Of a stretch of 64,000 nt of DNA, positions 23,201-34,756 are shown piece after piece. Position numbers and translations under genes: made by a program. The notes under the pieces were generated by a model that saw only the letters and a program-made list of their open reading frames with translations, did no database searches and had not been told where the DNA came from. Where the stretch lies: NCBI RefSeq assembly GCF_963678975.1, contig NC_089274.1, positions 6,560,001 to 6,624,000 of the forward strand, written 5' to 3'. Source of the stretch: Dysidea avara (Eukaryota > Porifera > Demospongiae > Dictyoceratida > Dysideidae). Each line of letters opens with the position of its first letter. The stretch's first letter is position 1.

Positions 23201-26200
23201 CAAAATCCAAGAAGTGACCAAGAAATGGCTGTAGTGATGTTAATTCTAGGCATGTTACTATACTACTATTGATTGGATGTTTAACATAGTTACAATGGTA
23301 TCTGTATTCACCTTACAGTAAAATGTACTAACCTGAAACTTTTTGTATTCACCATTCCATGCAGAACAGTAAGGACAAGAAACCACCAGGTAGTCAATCT
23401 CCTTTGACATTTCTTTGTCATAGAAATACTACACCAACAATAAAACAGTACAGCAACATGAGTTCTAACAAGATCATGCCATTTGCACAACACATTAGTA
23501 TCGATAACCTCATATATCTCTATACCTATAAGGAATCTGTCCACACCTAATAGCTTACATTCATAAATGCCACAGATGTTTTGCATTTTCCACAAAAGAA
23601 GGCTTGAGCCCTATATGCACAGAAGTAAACATATATTGGTTATTAAGTGATTCAGTAATAAAAGGTATATATGATATATTTACCCATGCGCAATGCTAAG
23701 CATTCTTATAACGGTATGCTTCAGACAAGACATGCACATGGTTATAATTATATACTATTTGATGCATACTATTATTATTGTTTACTGTGCAAAACTTCAT
23801 ACAAAGAGTATATACAAGCACGCCACATTAATAGTATAGTCTAATCATGCAGTGATCCAGTTATTTTAAGTCACAAGCTTTTTAGGATTTTAACACGGTA
23901 CAAATTACATTCAAGCACATGTAATGGGTTTATTTACTTGCATGCACACTGTCATACTGCAAGCCAGTGCATGAATTCATGCACATGCATCTGTGTCAAA
24001 ACTATCTGCTCACGTAACATGCAAATAGTTGTAAAATGTGAATCTTCTGCTTTAACTTTCTTACTTAGATATTATGTATAGAAATTTCAAGCAAGCATGC
24101 CATGTAGATTATCAACACAATGAGATCTCCATGCAAATTGTCTTGCATGTACTTTTTAAATAATTTTAACTCCAATAATACTTGTACGTTCCATTTTTGC
24201 TGTCCCTGTTCTTTCTGTACCAACAACACACGCACCACCCCTTTTTAGTATAATCACTAATCATCATTGTCAGTCTTGTAATCAACTATATTTGTACATG
24301 TATGGTGTGGTTGTAAAACTAATAAATAAATCAATAATAAATAAATTGTTACCCAGTACTTTCATACGTACTAAGCTAAGTGCCTCTATAACATCAATTA
24401 TCATGTTGCTGGTTTTTATGTTATTTATAGCCTTTTAAACAGCTTTATAAGACTTGAACCATCTGCAAAGGCCAAAATGGTAAATTTCAACAGTGAGACA
24501 CTATACTAAGATACTAAGAGGTGATTATTTGCTGTTTCAAAAATAACAAGAGAATGTGCTCCCGCAAACTTAGTCTGTTTGTGTCCATCCCCTTGCCAGG
24601 CCCATGATAACTACATTATTATATGCTACGTATATATTCCTAGATCCACCCCTGACACTGTTCAGGGTAAACAGTACAAATTCAACTATTGCTGAACTTC
24701 AAAGAGGCCTGACCAGTCATATGTAATAATTTCATTTTAGCGAATTGCAGCAGTCCTACACATCTGTATGGATACCAGATTAAAATCCAAATTCCTATTT
24801 GAGTCAATGGGTAACTTAAGCCAACAACCATGACTTAGTTTCAACCTCACTTAGTCAACTATTTCAACAGATAGCCACTTGTTATAAAATGTTAGCTAGC
24901 TATAGGCTGCACTGATTCTTGCTGAGGAGTGATAAAATGGAGCCCATCATGTATAGGCAAGAGTTCATAATATTATATGGACATATGTATACATATGTTA
25001 TGAGAGGTCATTATTTTATCCTAAAACAAGTGGAAAGGCCACTGATATAGATCACATGTATAGTTATATGAAATATAATTATGTTGTGCATACTTCCATT
25101 TTGCATATTAGATATACCATGGTACAACTAATATGCAAATGTGAGTAAACTACATATAATGTCTGTGTAAATTAGCCATGTAGTACATGTACAAGATTGC
25201 ATTCTTGTACATGTTACAGCTAATTACACATCACAGACATTACTGTACATGCAGGGTTTCCACTCAAAATAGGAGGATGCTTTTCTTTGTTGCTTCTAGA
25301 CAAGCTGACTATTCAGATAAAGCAAACAGGCAATAATTTGGATTGTTTGTAGCATTTGATATCAGCATAATTTCAACACACATAATGTTAACGCACAAAT
25401 ATCCAAAAAGCGGTCACATGACCAAAAATGTCATAATGGCTACAATGGTCCTGTGGAACAGGAAGATGTCTTCCTTCTCTGTCTCTGGCAAAAATGACTA
25501 TCAGATAAAACAAACAAGTGCTGATTTACCTATTGCTTTCAGTATCAACATGCATTGAATACCCTGCAAAAAGTGGCCTAACAGCTACTGTATGGCCGAG
25601 TGAGAAAATTTTCACTGATTTTGAGGTTTTTGGGGGTCAACAGCAAAAATTTATCCTTGAAATATTTAGACATCCATATAATAGTACATTTTGGGACTGT
25701 TGCAAATCCGCGAAAATTTTAAATTAGGTAACATTTGCTTAACCTTGAAAATTTTGTCGGCCTCAAAATATTATGGCTATATGATTATATTGGATGTGCT
25801 CGTGCATGCATACTATAGCACTATTCAAAATGCAGAAAGTCTTAATAATTCACAATGATTTTTGAATAGACTGTCCAATGTAGCTATAATGGGATTTTTG
25901 GTCACGTGACCACTTTTTGGTGTTAGAATCAATTGTGCTGATACAGTAGATTACAAGACGGTTGTCAGTTACAATTCCTTTCGTTAGTGATATCACGTGA
26001 AAAACAGCCAATCAGATGCTTTGTACGAATTTGAAAAAGTCTGAACTATAGCTGTTTGCTTAATCTGAGTTGTAGCTACGTATACCTAGCTAGACTACTC
26101 TATCCCTCTTCCCAGCACTACTGTAACAGCTGCAGCTGCATAGCTAGTAGTAGTAGCTAGCTTAGTAACGTTTTTGGAGTTTCTCAGGAGATTTTCACAA

Positions 26201-29200
26201 CCTTAATTCATCGCAAGACATACGTAAATACATATATGGTAGCCTAATCAAAACACACCATAGTGTGTCGTGCGGCCCAAGAAGCCGGCGCGCCACACCG
26301 TGAGTATATTAACAGGAAGAAAGAAAACGCAATTTTCACACCTATGTAGCTCTGTGATCTCTTATCCGATTGGAACCAAATTTGCTACAGACGTGCCGGC
26401 CCGTTATGGGAGTCTTTATACCAAATTTGAAGAAAATCGGTCCAGCCATTTCCGAGATACGAGCGAACAAACTTTCGTTTTAATTTCTTCGTTTTTTTCT
26501 TCTACTTCTTCATTTCGCACACTTCGCAAAATCCGCCATAAAACACGAATGCGTGCTCCAATCGGGCTGAAATTTGGCACACTTGACGGGCTCATTAAGG
26601 CGGATCTCAGTACCAACTTTGGTAGGAATCCAACGGACATGCACGGAGTTATGATCGACTATTCGCGTAAAATAAGGTCGAAGGTCTGTCACGCCCACAG
26701 GGTAAACTCCTTGAAGGAATCAGTTGAAAATTGCTATGTAGATGGAGTAACCATCGTAGTAGTGCCTTTTTGTGGTTTGAAAAGAATCGAGATAAAGACC
26801 ATGGAGATATGACACAAAACCCAACCTATGTCACAATTATGCAATCGATTTTTATGAATAAAAAACTAATAGTTTTCACGCCTACCAGGCAAACCGCTTA
26901 GAGCAATGAGCTGAAAATCGGTGTGTAGCTAGAATAATCATCATAGAAAGTCCTTGCAGTAGTACAGAAGAATCGGATTACAAACCACTGAGTCATGATT
27001 CGAAAGCCAACTACGTGTTGCAAATGCGAGATCGAGATACTCTAATAGAACAGTCACCCTAATAGAGCATTCGGCTACGTTTATAACTTACTCCATTAAA
27101 GAATTATATTACATTGCAAGTTATTCTGTAGGGAATTCAGCTACAACCAGTTAATCTGATAGACAATTCAGCTACAGGTAAGTCACCCTGTAGAGAGTTC
27201 ACCTAGAAACAAATCACCCTGTAGAGAGATCAGCTATAGAAGAAGTCACCTTGTAGAGAGTTCAGTTACAAAGAAACTATACACCATGTAGAGAGTTCAG
27301 TTACAAAGAAACTATGCACTATGTAGAGAGTTCAGCTGCAAACAAATCACCCTGTAGAGAGTTCAGCTAGAAGAAGTCACCTTGTAGAGAGTTCAGCTAC
27401 AAAGAAACCACCATGTAGAGAGATCAGCTACAAACAATTCACCCTGTAGAGAGTTCAGCAAGAAGAAGTCACCTTGTAGAGAGTACAGCTACAAAGAATC
27501 CATCATGTAGAGAGTTCAGCTGCAAACAAATCACCCTGTGGAGAGTTCAGCAAGAAGAAGTCACCTTGTAGAGAGTACAGCTACAAAGAATCCATCATGT
27601 AGAGAGGTCAGCTGCAAACAAATCACTCTGTAGAGAGATCATCTACAAAAAGATCACCCTGTAGAGAGTTCAGCTAGAAGAAGTCACCTTGTAGAGAGCT
27701 CAGCTACAAGAAATCACCATGTAGAGAGTTCAGCTGCAACCAAATTAACTTGTGGAGAATTCAGCTATAAACAAATCGCCCTGTAGAAAGATCAGCTAGA
27801 AGAAGTTACCTTTTAGAGAATTCAGCTACAAAGAAACCATCATGTAGAGAGTTCAGCTACAAACAAGTCACTCTGTATAGAGATCAGCTAGAAGAAGTTA
27901 CCTTGTAGAGAGTTCAGCTACAAACAATTCACCCTGTACAGAGATCAGTTTGAAGAAGTTCTTTGTAGGGAGTTCAGCTACAAACAAATCACCCTGTAGA
28001 AAGATCAGCTAGAAGAAGTCACCTTGTAGAGGGTTCATTACAAAGAAACCACCATGTGGAGAGTTCAGCTACAAACAAATCACCTGTAGAGAATTCAGCT
28101 ACAAACAATTCACCCTGTACAGAGATCAGATAGAAGAAATTACCTTGTGGAGAGTTCAGCTACAAAGAAACCATCATGTAGAGAGTTCAGCTGCAAACAA
28201 ATCACCTGTAGAGAGTTCAGCTACAAACAATCACCCTGTACAGAGATCAGCTAAAGAAGTTACCTTGTAGAGAGTTCAGCTACAAAGAAACCATCATGTA
28301 GAGAGTTCAACTATAAACAAATCACCTTGTAGAAAGATCAGCTAGAAGAAGTCACCTTGTAGAGAGTTCAGTTACAAAGAAACCACCATGTAGAGAGTTC
28401 AGCTACAAACTAGTGACCCTGTAGAGACATCAGCTAGAAGAAGTTACTTTGTAGAGAGTTCAGCTACAAAGAATCCATCATGTAGAGAGTTCAACTACAA
28501 ACAAGTGACCCTGTAGAAACATCAGCTAGAAGAAGTCACCTTGTAGAGAGTTCAGCTGCAAAGAAACCACCATGTAGAGAGTTCAGCTACAAACTAGTGA
28601 CCCCGTAGAGACATCAGCTAGAAGAAGTTACTTTGTAGAGAGTTCAGCTACAAAGAAACCATCATGTAGAGAGTTCAGCTACAGTACAAACAAATCCTGT
28701 AGAAATATCAGCTAGAAGAAGCCACCTTGTAGAGAGTTCAGTTGCAAAGAAACCACCATGTAGAGAGTTCAGCTACAAACTAGTGACCCCGTAGAGACAT
28801 CAGCTAGAAGAAGTTACTTTGTAGAGAGTTCAGCTACAAAGAAACCATCATCTAGAGAGTTCAACTACAAACAAGTGACCCTGTAGAGACATCAGCTAGA
28901 AGAAGTTACCTTGTAGAGAGTTCAGCTGCGAAGAATCCATCATGTAGAGAGTTCAGCTACAAACAAATCACCCTGTAGAAATATCACCTAGAAGAAGTCA
29001 CTTTGTAGAGTGTTCAGTTATAAAGAAACCACTGTGTAGAGTGTTCTGTAATAAATATATGTATTATATATATATATATATATATATAATTTGAGAAATA
29101 TTTAAAGTATTTAACATCTGCTTCATCTTTTCTTCTTCCTGTGGTAAAGAAAAGAAAATCCCCAAAGCCGTCCATGGCCGGCTTTTGGGTATACAAACAC

Positions 29201-29703
29201 AAAAAGAAGTGAAATCTAATCAAAAACAGCTAAGCTGTAAAAAAAAAAAAGATGCGGCCCCAAAAAGGCCATGGTGAAAAAAAGATGTGAAATCCAAGGT
29301 GGCGGCCAAGAAATGGCTGTGATGGTAGGTTAATGGTAAAAATTTTAATGACAACAATTGAGGTGAATTTTGTGTTAAGACCAAGCGGCACCAAATTCAC
29401 CTGAATTGTCGTTATTAAAATTTTTCCCATTAACCTACCATCACAGCCATTTCTTGGCCGCCACCTTGGATTTCACATCTTTTTTCACCATGGCCTTTTT
29501 GGGGCCGCACCTTTTTTTACAGCTTAGCTGTTTTTGATTAGATTATACTAATAGCCTTACTTTTGCTGCTTAAGTTTTCGACCACATGGCGTACATATCC
29601 TATGACAGCAAGGAACCTGTAGGGGGCCATTGAGAAGGGTGTGACAAACCGCACACTGGAATCTGTCCTCCGAGGTTGGCAACTGTGGAACAGGCAGAGA
29701 CAT
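19290..29703 (-). CDS. TRAF gene 2: RING / degenerate TRAF fingers / MATH, six exons
   Basis: Predicted 486-residue TRAF. Exons: 29561-29703 (RING), 23559-23610, 23333-23428, 21844-22008, 21739-21804, 19290-20228. Junction phases match gene 1. RING ligands are C17/C20, C32/H34, C37/C40 and C54/C57, with the usual Gly of PCGH replaced by Cys (PCCH). Zinc fingers have decayed most here. Finger 3 has Tyr for both Cys (QSYQWY). Exon 5 is 66 rather than 75 nt and lacks the GC of finger 4. The Cys closing finger 4 is Tyr (NNQLGY), and the Cys closing finger 5 is Tyr (HLERY). MATH is intact. The product may keep receptor binding and E3 activity while having altered finger contacts (inference). Intron 1 (23611-29560) contains Helitron-like copy B. 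Confidence 0.82.
20229..21738. other. Intron 5 of gene 2, no feature recognised
   Basis: 1.5 kb between the terminal exon and exon 5. It is AT-rich, with a short (TG)n near 20308-20322 and no clear repeat or coding frame. Confidence 0.4.
21739..22008 (-). CDS. TRAF zinc-finger exons 4 and 5 of gene 2
   Basis: Exon 4 (21844-22008) reads THLKEECQLVKVSCPNEGC...DHLQQC, so finger 2 is complete, but finger 3 reads QSYQWYKEE. Exon 5 (21739-21804, 22 codons) reads DHEVECLHVPISCPEDTVLRKE, three residues shorter than in gene 4 and without the second Cys. The exon 4 nucleotide sequence otherwise matches genes 1 and 6 almost throughout, so the changes at the ligands stand out. Confidence 0.85.
22359..22550. 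mobile_element. MITE-like element with gtttggc inverted ends
   Basis: agccagaaagtttggcagga faces ctcccaccaaactttccagc. The interior has further tttggc/gccaaa repeats. In intron 3 of gene 2; non-coding. Confidence 0.6.
23151..23243. repeat. Decayed half of foldback family I
   Basis: agaacagccaagctgtagaa...ccaagaaatggctgtagtga matches one arm of the foldback at 6816-7146 with many substitutions. It is an older copy. Confidence 0.55.
23333..23610 (-). CDS. Exons 2 and 3 of TRAF gene 2
   Basis: Exon 2 (23559-23610) completes the RING with FFCGKC. Exon 3 (23333-23428) reads YFYDKEMSKEID...SCPYC...KKFQ, the first half of finger 1. Both have consensus splice sites (acceptors tatag and tgtag; donors GTAAG and GTTAG). 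Confidence 0.82.
24190..24350 (+). mobile_element. Possible LINE 3' tail
   Basis: A pyrimidine-rich stretch ends in taaataaatcaataataaat, the kind of short A-rich tandem tail that ends the LINE fragment at 48 kb. No coding part is left. Confidence 0.3.
24351..25156. other. Intron 1 spacer of gene 2
   Basis: No gene or clear repeat seen. Confidence 0.35.
25157..25243. repeat. Imperfect hairpin, ~40-bp arms
   Basis: taatgtctgtgtaaattag...tacatgtacaaga pairs with tcttgtacatgtta...cacagacatta around a short centre. Confidence 0.7.
25403..25920. mobile_element. TIR-type element with ~42-bp inverted ends
   Basis: ccaaaaagcggtcacatgac at 25403 faces gtcacgtgaccactttttgg ending at 25920. The interior shows no transposase. 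No clear target duplication. Confidence 0.55.
26248..29219 (+). mobile_element. Helitron-like non-autonomous element, copy B (intron 1 of gene 2)
   Basis: Starts TCAAAACACACCATAGTGTG after A, ends CTAA at 29216-29219 before T, and has a hairpin (about 29160-29190) near the 3' end. It shares with copy A the ~800-bp 5' block, the CTCTAATAGAG motif (27036-27075), the array of 30-bp units and the 3' part, in inverted orientation. The 180-codon frame at 26270-26812 corresponds in part to the minus frame at 10852-11424 (both hold KFGT, STNFG/CTNFG and YSRKI) but has no known domain, and the flanking DNA is equally conserved. I treat it as non-coding. Confidence 0.6.
27121..29047. repeat. Tandem array of ~30-31-bp units, copy B
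   Basis: About 60 units, reverse complement of those at 7889-10726 (tagagagttcagctacaaa and agaagtcaccttg types). Higher-order alternation is again visible. The array is followed by an (AT)n stretch at about 29065-29090. Confidence 0.95.
29222..29541. repeat. Foldback element, family I, beside exon 1 of gene 2
   Basis: A palindrome with ~150-bp arms and terminal hairpins CAGCTAAGCTG / CAGCTTAGCTG. Its outer edge lies ~20 bp from the exon 1 donor (29560), close enough to affect splicing. It directly follows the CTAA end of Helitron-like copy B, as its sibling at 6816-7146 does in copy A. Confidence 0.85.
29561..29703 (-). CDS. Exon 1 of TRAF gene 2 (RING)
   Basis: ATG at 29701-29703 gives MSLPVPQLPTSEDRFQCAVC, then PCCHRICTPC and GRKLKQQ. 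The donor AA|GTAAGG leaves phase 2 and forms AAG (Lys) with exon 2. Too short and intron-interrupted to appear as a long open frame. Confidence 0.8.
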
Positions 29704-29987
29704 CTTAATTTCTGATATTACAACGACAGATAACTATATACTATAGCTAGAGTCTACCTTTAAAACTCAAAATTCCGGATGCAGGAACAATTTATTAGCT
29801 AGTCACATGATTGCAGCTACTTCGACATAACACCGGCATTACGTAGCTACATTTGCACGTCACTACTATTTTAAGCTCTGAACTGGTTGCTTTAGATTCT
29901 TCTAGACTATATTCCACCTCTACCGGTCATGGGTGTTGTGGCTGCTTGGGAGGGAAGTGGGAACAAGAACGTGCTGTAAGCAAACTT

Positions 29988-30050
29988 GCTATGCATGATT
30001 TCATTATTGCCATGCACGATTTCATTATTGCTATGCATGATGTCATTACT
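29988..30050. repeat. Three tandem 21-bp units upstream of gene 2
   Basis: The units gctatgcatgatttcattat(t), gccatgcacgatttcattat(t) and gctatgcatgatgtcattac(t) each hold an ATGCATGA-like core and a TCATTA element. They lie ~285 bp upstream of the gene 2 start codon. Copy B of the duplication has no equivalent triplet. Confidence 0.8.
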
Positions 30051-33000
30051 TACAAAAGAAGTACATGCACTCAGTGCCATAAAGTTAACGAGAGTATACA
30101 ACAAATCTGGAAAATGTTATAACGTCCTCTGGCACAATGTCCCAAGGTCACAAATCCTTGCCCCCCTTATGTGAACGATGAGTAGCTACCATGCAACAAT
30201 GCGACAATGCGACACACAAGTAGCTAAGTGTATGATTCAGGGCAAATATACACTTGTATATTATACACAGTTATCTATGTGTGCCCAAGTATGAAATCTG
30301 AAAACAACGAAATCATTATTATTTTTAAGATGTGCTATATAGCTTATATTATTAATTAGCTGCAATCACTGAGCTTGTCAGCCACTGAGACTGTACAACT
30401 TGCACTGCTACTATTAAAAGTATTTATTTATGTTTAATTGTGTAGCACTATACTGCAACATTGAGGCATACACACACAGTCACTTTCAGACAGGTGATAT
30501 ACAAATCACAATCCAACTATACACTTTGACAGGCATGCCACATATGCAGTCACATATGTAATACATATACTTTGAATTATTACTTTCATTTTACAAGCAA
30601 AGTGGGAATGCCTGGTCATTGTTATACAAGTTGCATCACTTGTATTTGAAAGGGAAAGAAAACTTAGTGGAATGAATATCTTGAACACATATTCATGTAG
30701 TGAATACCATGCATACATACATATACAAATTGTCTAGATTGCACATATTATTGATCAAGTCACTAGCTACTTATAGTCTGGGATTTTTTGCTGCACTCAT
30801 CAGACTATAAAAATACTGAAGATTCTGACTGTTTCCTGTTAGGCTTTCAATGGCCAGTCCCTAGTGAAATTAATTTATAAATAAACACATAATTTGAATA
30901 CACCTGCTGAGGGCAACATTTGTAGCTGCTCATTCCATGGAAATCCATATAGTCTTATCCCCACAAGAGTCTATCACAATGCCAGGCATGACATCAGTAC
31001 ACATGGTACTGCTAACCTACAACTACATAGCTATATCAACAAGAACACATGCAGGGATGCATGTCAGCAAATACAAACTGATGGACAGAAACTAAAAATA
31101 GAATGATGTAGCTAAGTATTAGCTACATTCAATAATGTCATATAACCACTACTGCTATAAATGATAGGTCTAATTGTCTGTAGAGTCAGCCACATCCACT
31201 AGCATTCTTGTGGCTCTAAACTACCATAAATACACAGTCAGTTGATATACCATACCACTTTATAACAGATCATATTACAATTACGAACATGTGATACATC
31301 CGATAATATCAGTTTACGGTATTCGGTTTTGTAACTATACACACCTATTGCAGATTACTCAGTGTAAACAAACACACATATACAATGTACTGTACATAAG
31401 CTCAATATAGTAGCTACAAGTTGTACAGCTACCAGTACTAGTTGCATGTAGAAGCATTATAAATTTTTTTCTGTGCTGAGTTAAGTATGTTGCTGTTGGT
31501 GCTATTTCCTGTTGTAATATTATTTCAAGAGTTTGTGATGACAAGCTGTTATTAATCAAGTGGTAGATAATAGTCTTGAATATTGACAGCTCAGCGTCTT
31601 ATACTAACTTTATTATAGCTTGATGTGTGTATCGACAGCCATTATAAAATTTGAGTAACAAGAAACTATGAAAGTTTTTTTGAATGTCTTTATGTTTAGT
31701 ACTTTACAAAATTTACCTCTAAGTGATGCAACATTATGCATCCTTGTTTTATGTATCTATCAGCTACTCAGATGTGCATGAGATAAGTTGTATGTAGCTA
31801 ACTGGTCTGGACACTGATTTAGTATGTTAATCACTTCCTGTATGAAAGCCATGTGATACAGGATGTAATCATTTAGATCAACCACAAAAACTTCCTGGAG
31901 TTTTTATAAGCTGCTAAGTCATGCATTACATATGCATAATCATAGTAATGTATTGCAAATGCATATGGTTGCTTTCAAAGCTTCCTTTCTGTGTTTATAC
32001 AGGCAGTGTAGCTGTACTATAGACTCTTGTACTAAGTATGGAGGCCTGAGGATGTAAAGCTAATCCATGCACCCAATACATGACATATAGTTATAGTTTT
32101 GGGAATATAGATGGTACAAGATGGTTTGGTGGGAATTTTAGGTTGCAATTTAGAATTCTCAAAGAATATTTGGGGAAAATGTGGCTATGTGGAATAAAAT
32201 AATGGGAAGGCATAAATTTGAAAATGTGTCTTAAATAAGCATGAAACATTCAAATTTGGCTCTCACAAAATTTCATGTTTACATAATTATGATAGTAGCA
32301 CCGTAAAGGTTTTCATTTTAGTGGCAGTACTATAACTTGATACATATAGATGGCAATATACAGACATATCATAGATACATGGGATACTTGTATACATTAT
32401 GAAATGTGGACAGGTAGTATACTGTACACAGAACAATTATGGTTTTGATACTTGTGCATGGCAAGGCCATCTGAAACATAACTATTGCCACCCAATGAAC
32501 CAGCCTATACAAACCACTCAGCCAACTCAGGTACTCAAGTCTGTGCAGGAAAATTCTCCTGGGGCAAGACTAGTAACCTGCAGGAGTGCCACGGAACCTG
32601 AAATTCTGCAGCACTGCTAAGTGAGACTAGGCATTTACAGCTGCATGGGTAGTGAAATCTTGCTCAAGATAAATCACATAAGAATGTGTCTGTGTAGAAG
32701 CCAACTAAATTCAGTTTCTATATATGTACTAGTTAACCTGGTCCACCAGTGTTATTTGATTGTGTTGTGAGATGCTATCTTTGGGCCTCTAGAAAATAGA
32801 TATTGATCACATTACATAGCTCTGATTAGAACTACATAGGTAGAAATGGCAATTTAACATATACACAGCAGACCATACAGACAAAGTAATACTGGTAATA
32901 GTGACTGTTTAATTAGAGTGTTTTGTCACCAATGAATGCAAAAGGACACCTTCACCAAAGAGAACTTGACACTTGCCCTTAGTCCAATTTGCATTGCATT

Positions 33001-33324
33001 AGAGTCCACACGCTTAGACTTCTAAATCATTACACCTTGATAATCAGTTTACTTGCCCACAGACACACAATTACATTTGCATCATACATTGAGACCAAGG
33101 CACTTGTCTAATAAGGAGACCCCACCATAGTCCAAAGCCTCTACAGATGATGTCTTTCATGTTAGTAAATTGAGAGCATCAGAAAATTTTTCAGCTTTAT
33201 TTTTTTGATAAACAAATGAAAACTGCTAATAAAATTTCCTTCACTTAAGTTAGCTGCAATAAAAATAATACACTGAAATACAACATGTTTAAAAAATTGA
33301 AAAATCCTAGCACATTGTAATTGT

Positions 33325-34003
33325 TTATCCTATATGTATGACACACTTAAAGAATGCCACATCATCAACAACAAATTCAGGATTATCCAGTATTGATAGT
33401 GGAGCAAATTTAGGACAGCCAGTTTCCACATTCATGTCTGATTTTGGACGATGAAAACTAGTGTTGGGTCTGAATGACTGTACAATATTGTTGTTGCCTT
33501 TCTGGTTCACTAATGTCATTGTCACCATAATTATGCTGAAATGGCCATTCTAGTAAAGCATCATATTCTCCCTTCATGATGGTAAGGAAGTAAGATATGT
33601 AATGTCCCTTTCTACTACCATCACCATCTAAATACACACGTAGACACAGTCTGTACCCAAACCTGCTGGTGTAAAATGGTGCTGAATATAAACTGACAGT
33701 CTTTTCTAGTAGAGCATCCCTCCTACGTCTGGTGATATCTGGTATCTTCCATATGTAATGACCATCATATGAAGTAGCTTGAAGTGTTTGTAAGGTGAGA
33801 GACACTTCCTCATAAGTATGGTTGATCTTGTTGACACTAGCTTGCAAGGATTTTAACAGATCCTCAACTCTAGTTAACCGGAAAAATATATCATCTTGTT
33901 TGCTTTGCAGTCCAGTGATCTGCAATGGTTTCTCTTTGCATTGTTGTGTCCTTTTAGCCAAAGAGCAACCATGTGGGTTATTAGGATCCAAATGAGAGTT
34001 CAT
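33325..34003 (-). pseudogene. TRAF terminal-exon pseudogene (duplicate of gene 4)
   Basis: A copy of the gene 4 last exon with its acceptor and start (MNSHLDPNNPHG). An in-frame 225-bp deletion removes finger 5 and half of the coiled coil (TQQC joins directly to KEKPLQITG). A 4-bp insertion near 33530 shifts the frame in MATH (after WPFQH), and a 9-bp deletion removes three residues of NPTSTSF. No RING or finger exons lie upstream before 40 kb. It keeps the finger 4 Cys (NNPHGC) that gene 4 has changed to Phe, so that change in gene 4 came after the duplication. Not expected to encode a working TRAF. Confidence 0.88.
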
Positions 34004-34145
34004 CTGTAAAACAATAAAATTTTAATTAGCTATGTACAGTACATCCTCACTATGCACATATTACTAGAATGCTATACTGATGATTTGTATACGTATACAT
34101 GGATTAATTTCATCTGTTTTTGCTTCCCTTCTTCTATTGTCTAAT

Positions 34146-34756
34146 CCCACCCAAAACAGCTTATAGCTGTAAAATAAGTGCGTATCCAAGTAAAGCAGAG
34201 TTAACTGCAACAAAAAGTAATGACATCATAGTGCGGTCATGTGCGAGATATGCAAGTTGTAAAATTAATATTACTCAGATAATACAATATTATTTAATGG
34301 GAACTATGTGATGCTGCTAGTTTTTAAGTGTGTGAGCATCTTCATAAATGCCACACAAATTTGATTCTTAACAAAGCAACATGTATAGATTCTCTGATAG
34401 CAATAAATAGTTTGAGTTTGCCTGCCTTTCCTTTGTTCATACATAGCATTGCCGTATACAGGAAAGGCGGCCAAACTCAAACTATTTGTTGCTATCAGAG
34501 AATTTATACATGTTGTTTATTGAGAATCAAATTTGTGTGGCATTTATGAAGATGCTCACACACTTTAAAAACTAGCAGCATCACATAGTTCTCATTAACA
34601 CTTTAACAATAATATTGTATTATCTGAGTAATATTAAATTTACAACTTGCATATCTCACACATGGCCGCACTATGATATCATTACTTTTTGTTGCAGTTA
34701 ACTCTGCTTTACTTGGGAGCGCACCTTTTTTACAGCTATAAGCTGTTTTGGGTGGG
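34146..34756. repeat. Foldback element, family II, complete copy
   Basis: A 611-bp palindrome with ~300-bp arms begins cccacccaaaacagcttata and ends with its complement; the terminal hairpins are CAGCTTATAGCTG. It sits between the end of copy A and the start of copy B of the segmental duplication. Open frames at 34120-34311 and 34603-34851 are mirror images of each other within the arms and are not genes. Confidence 0.9.

Larger units (their letters stand above)
29869..34082. repeat. Segmental duplication copy A (matches 34789-41527)
   Basis: From ttttaagctctgaactggtt to the intron next to the MATH exon, this block aligns in the same order and orientation with 34789-41527. Shared landmarks are ctaccggtcatgggtgttgt, cacagtcactttcagacag, the catggtactgctaacctac block and the MATH exon. 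Copy A lacks the (CA)n, (ATAATC)n, LINE tail and hAT insertions seen in copy B, so it shows the emptier state. Apart from the MATH pseudogene (33325-34003) no gene is seen. Confidence 0.85.
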
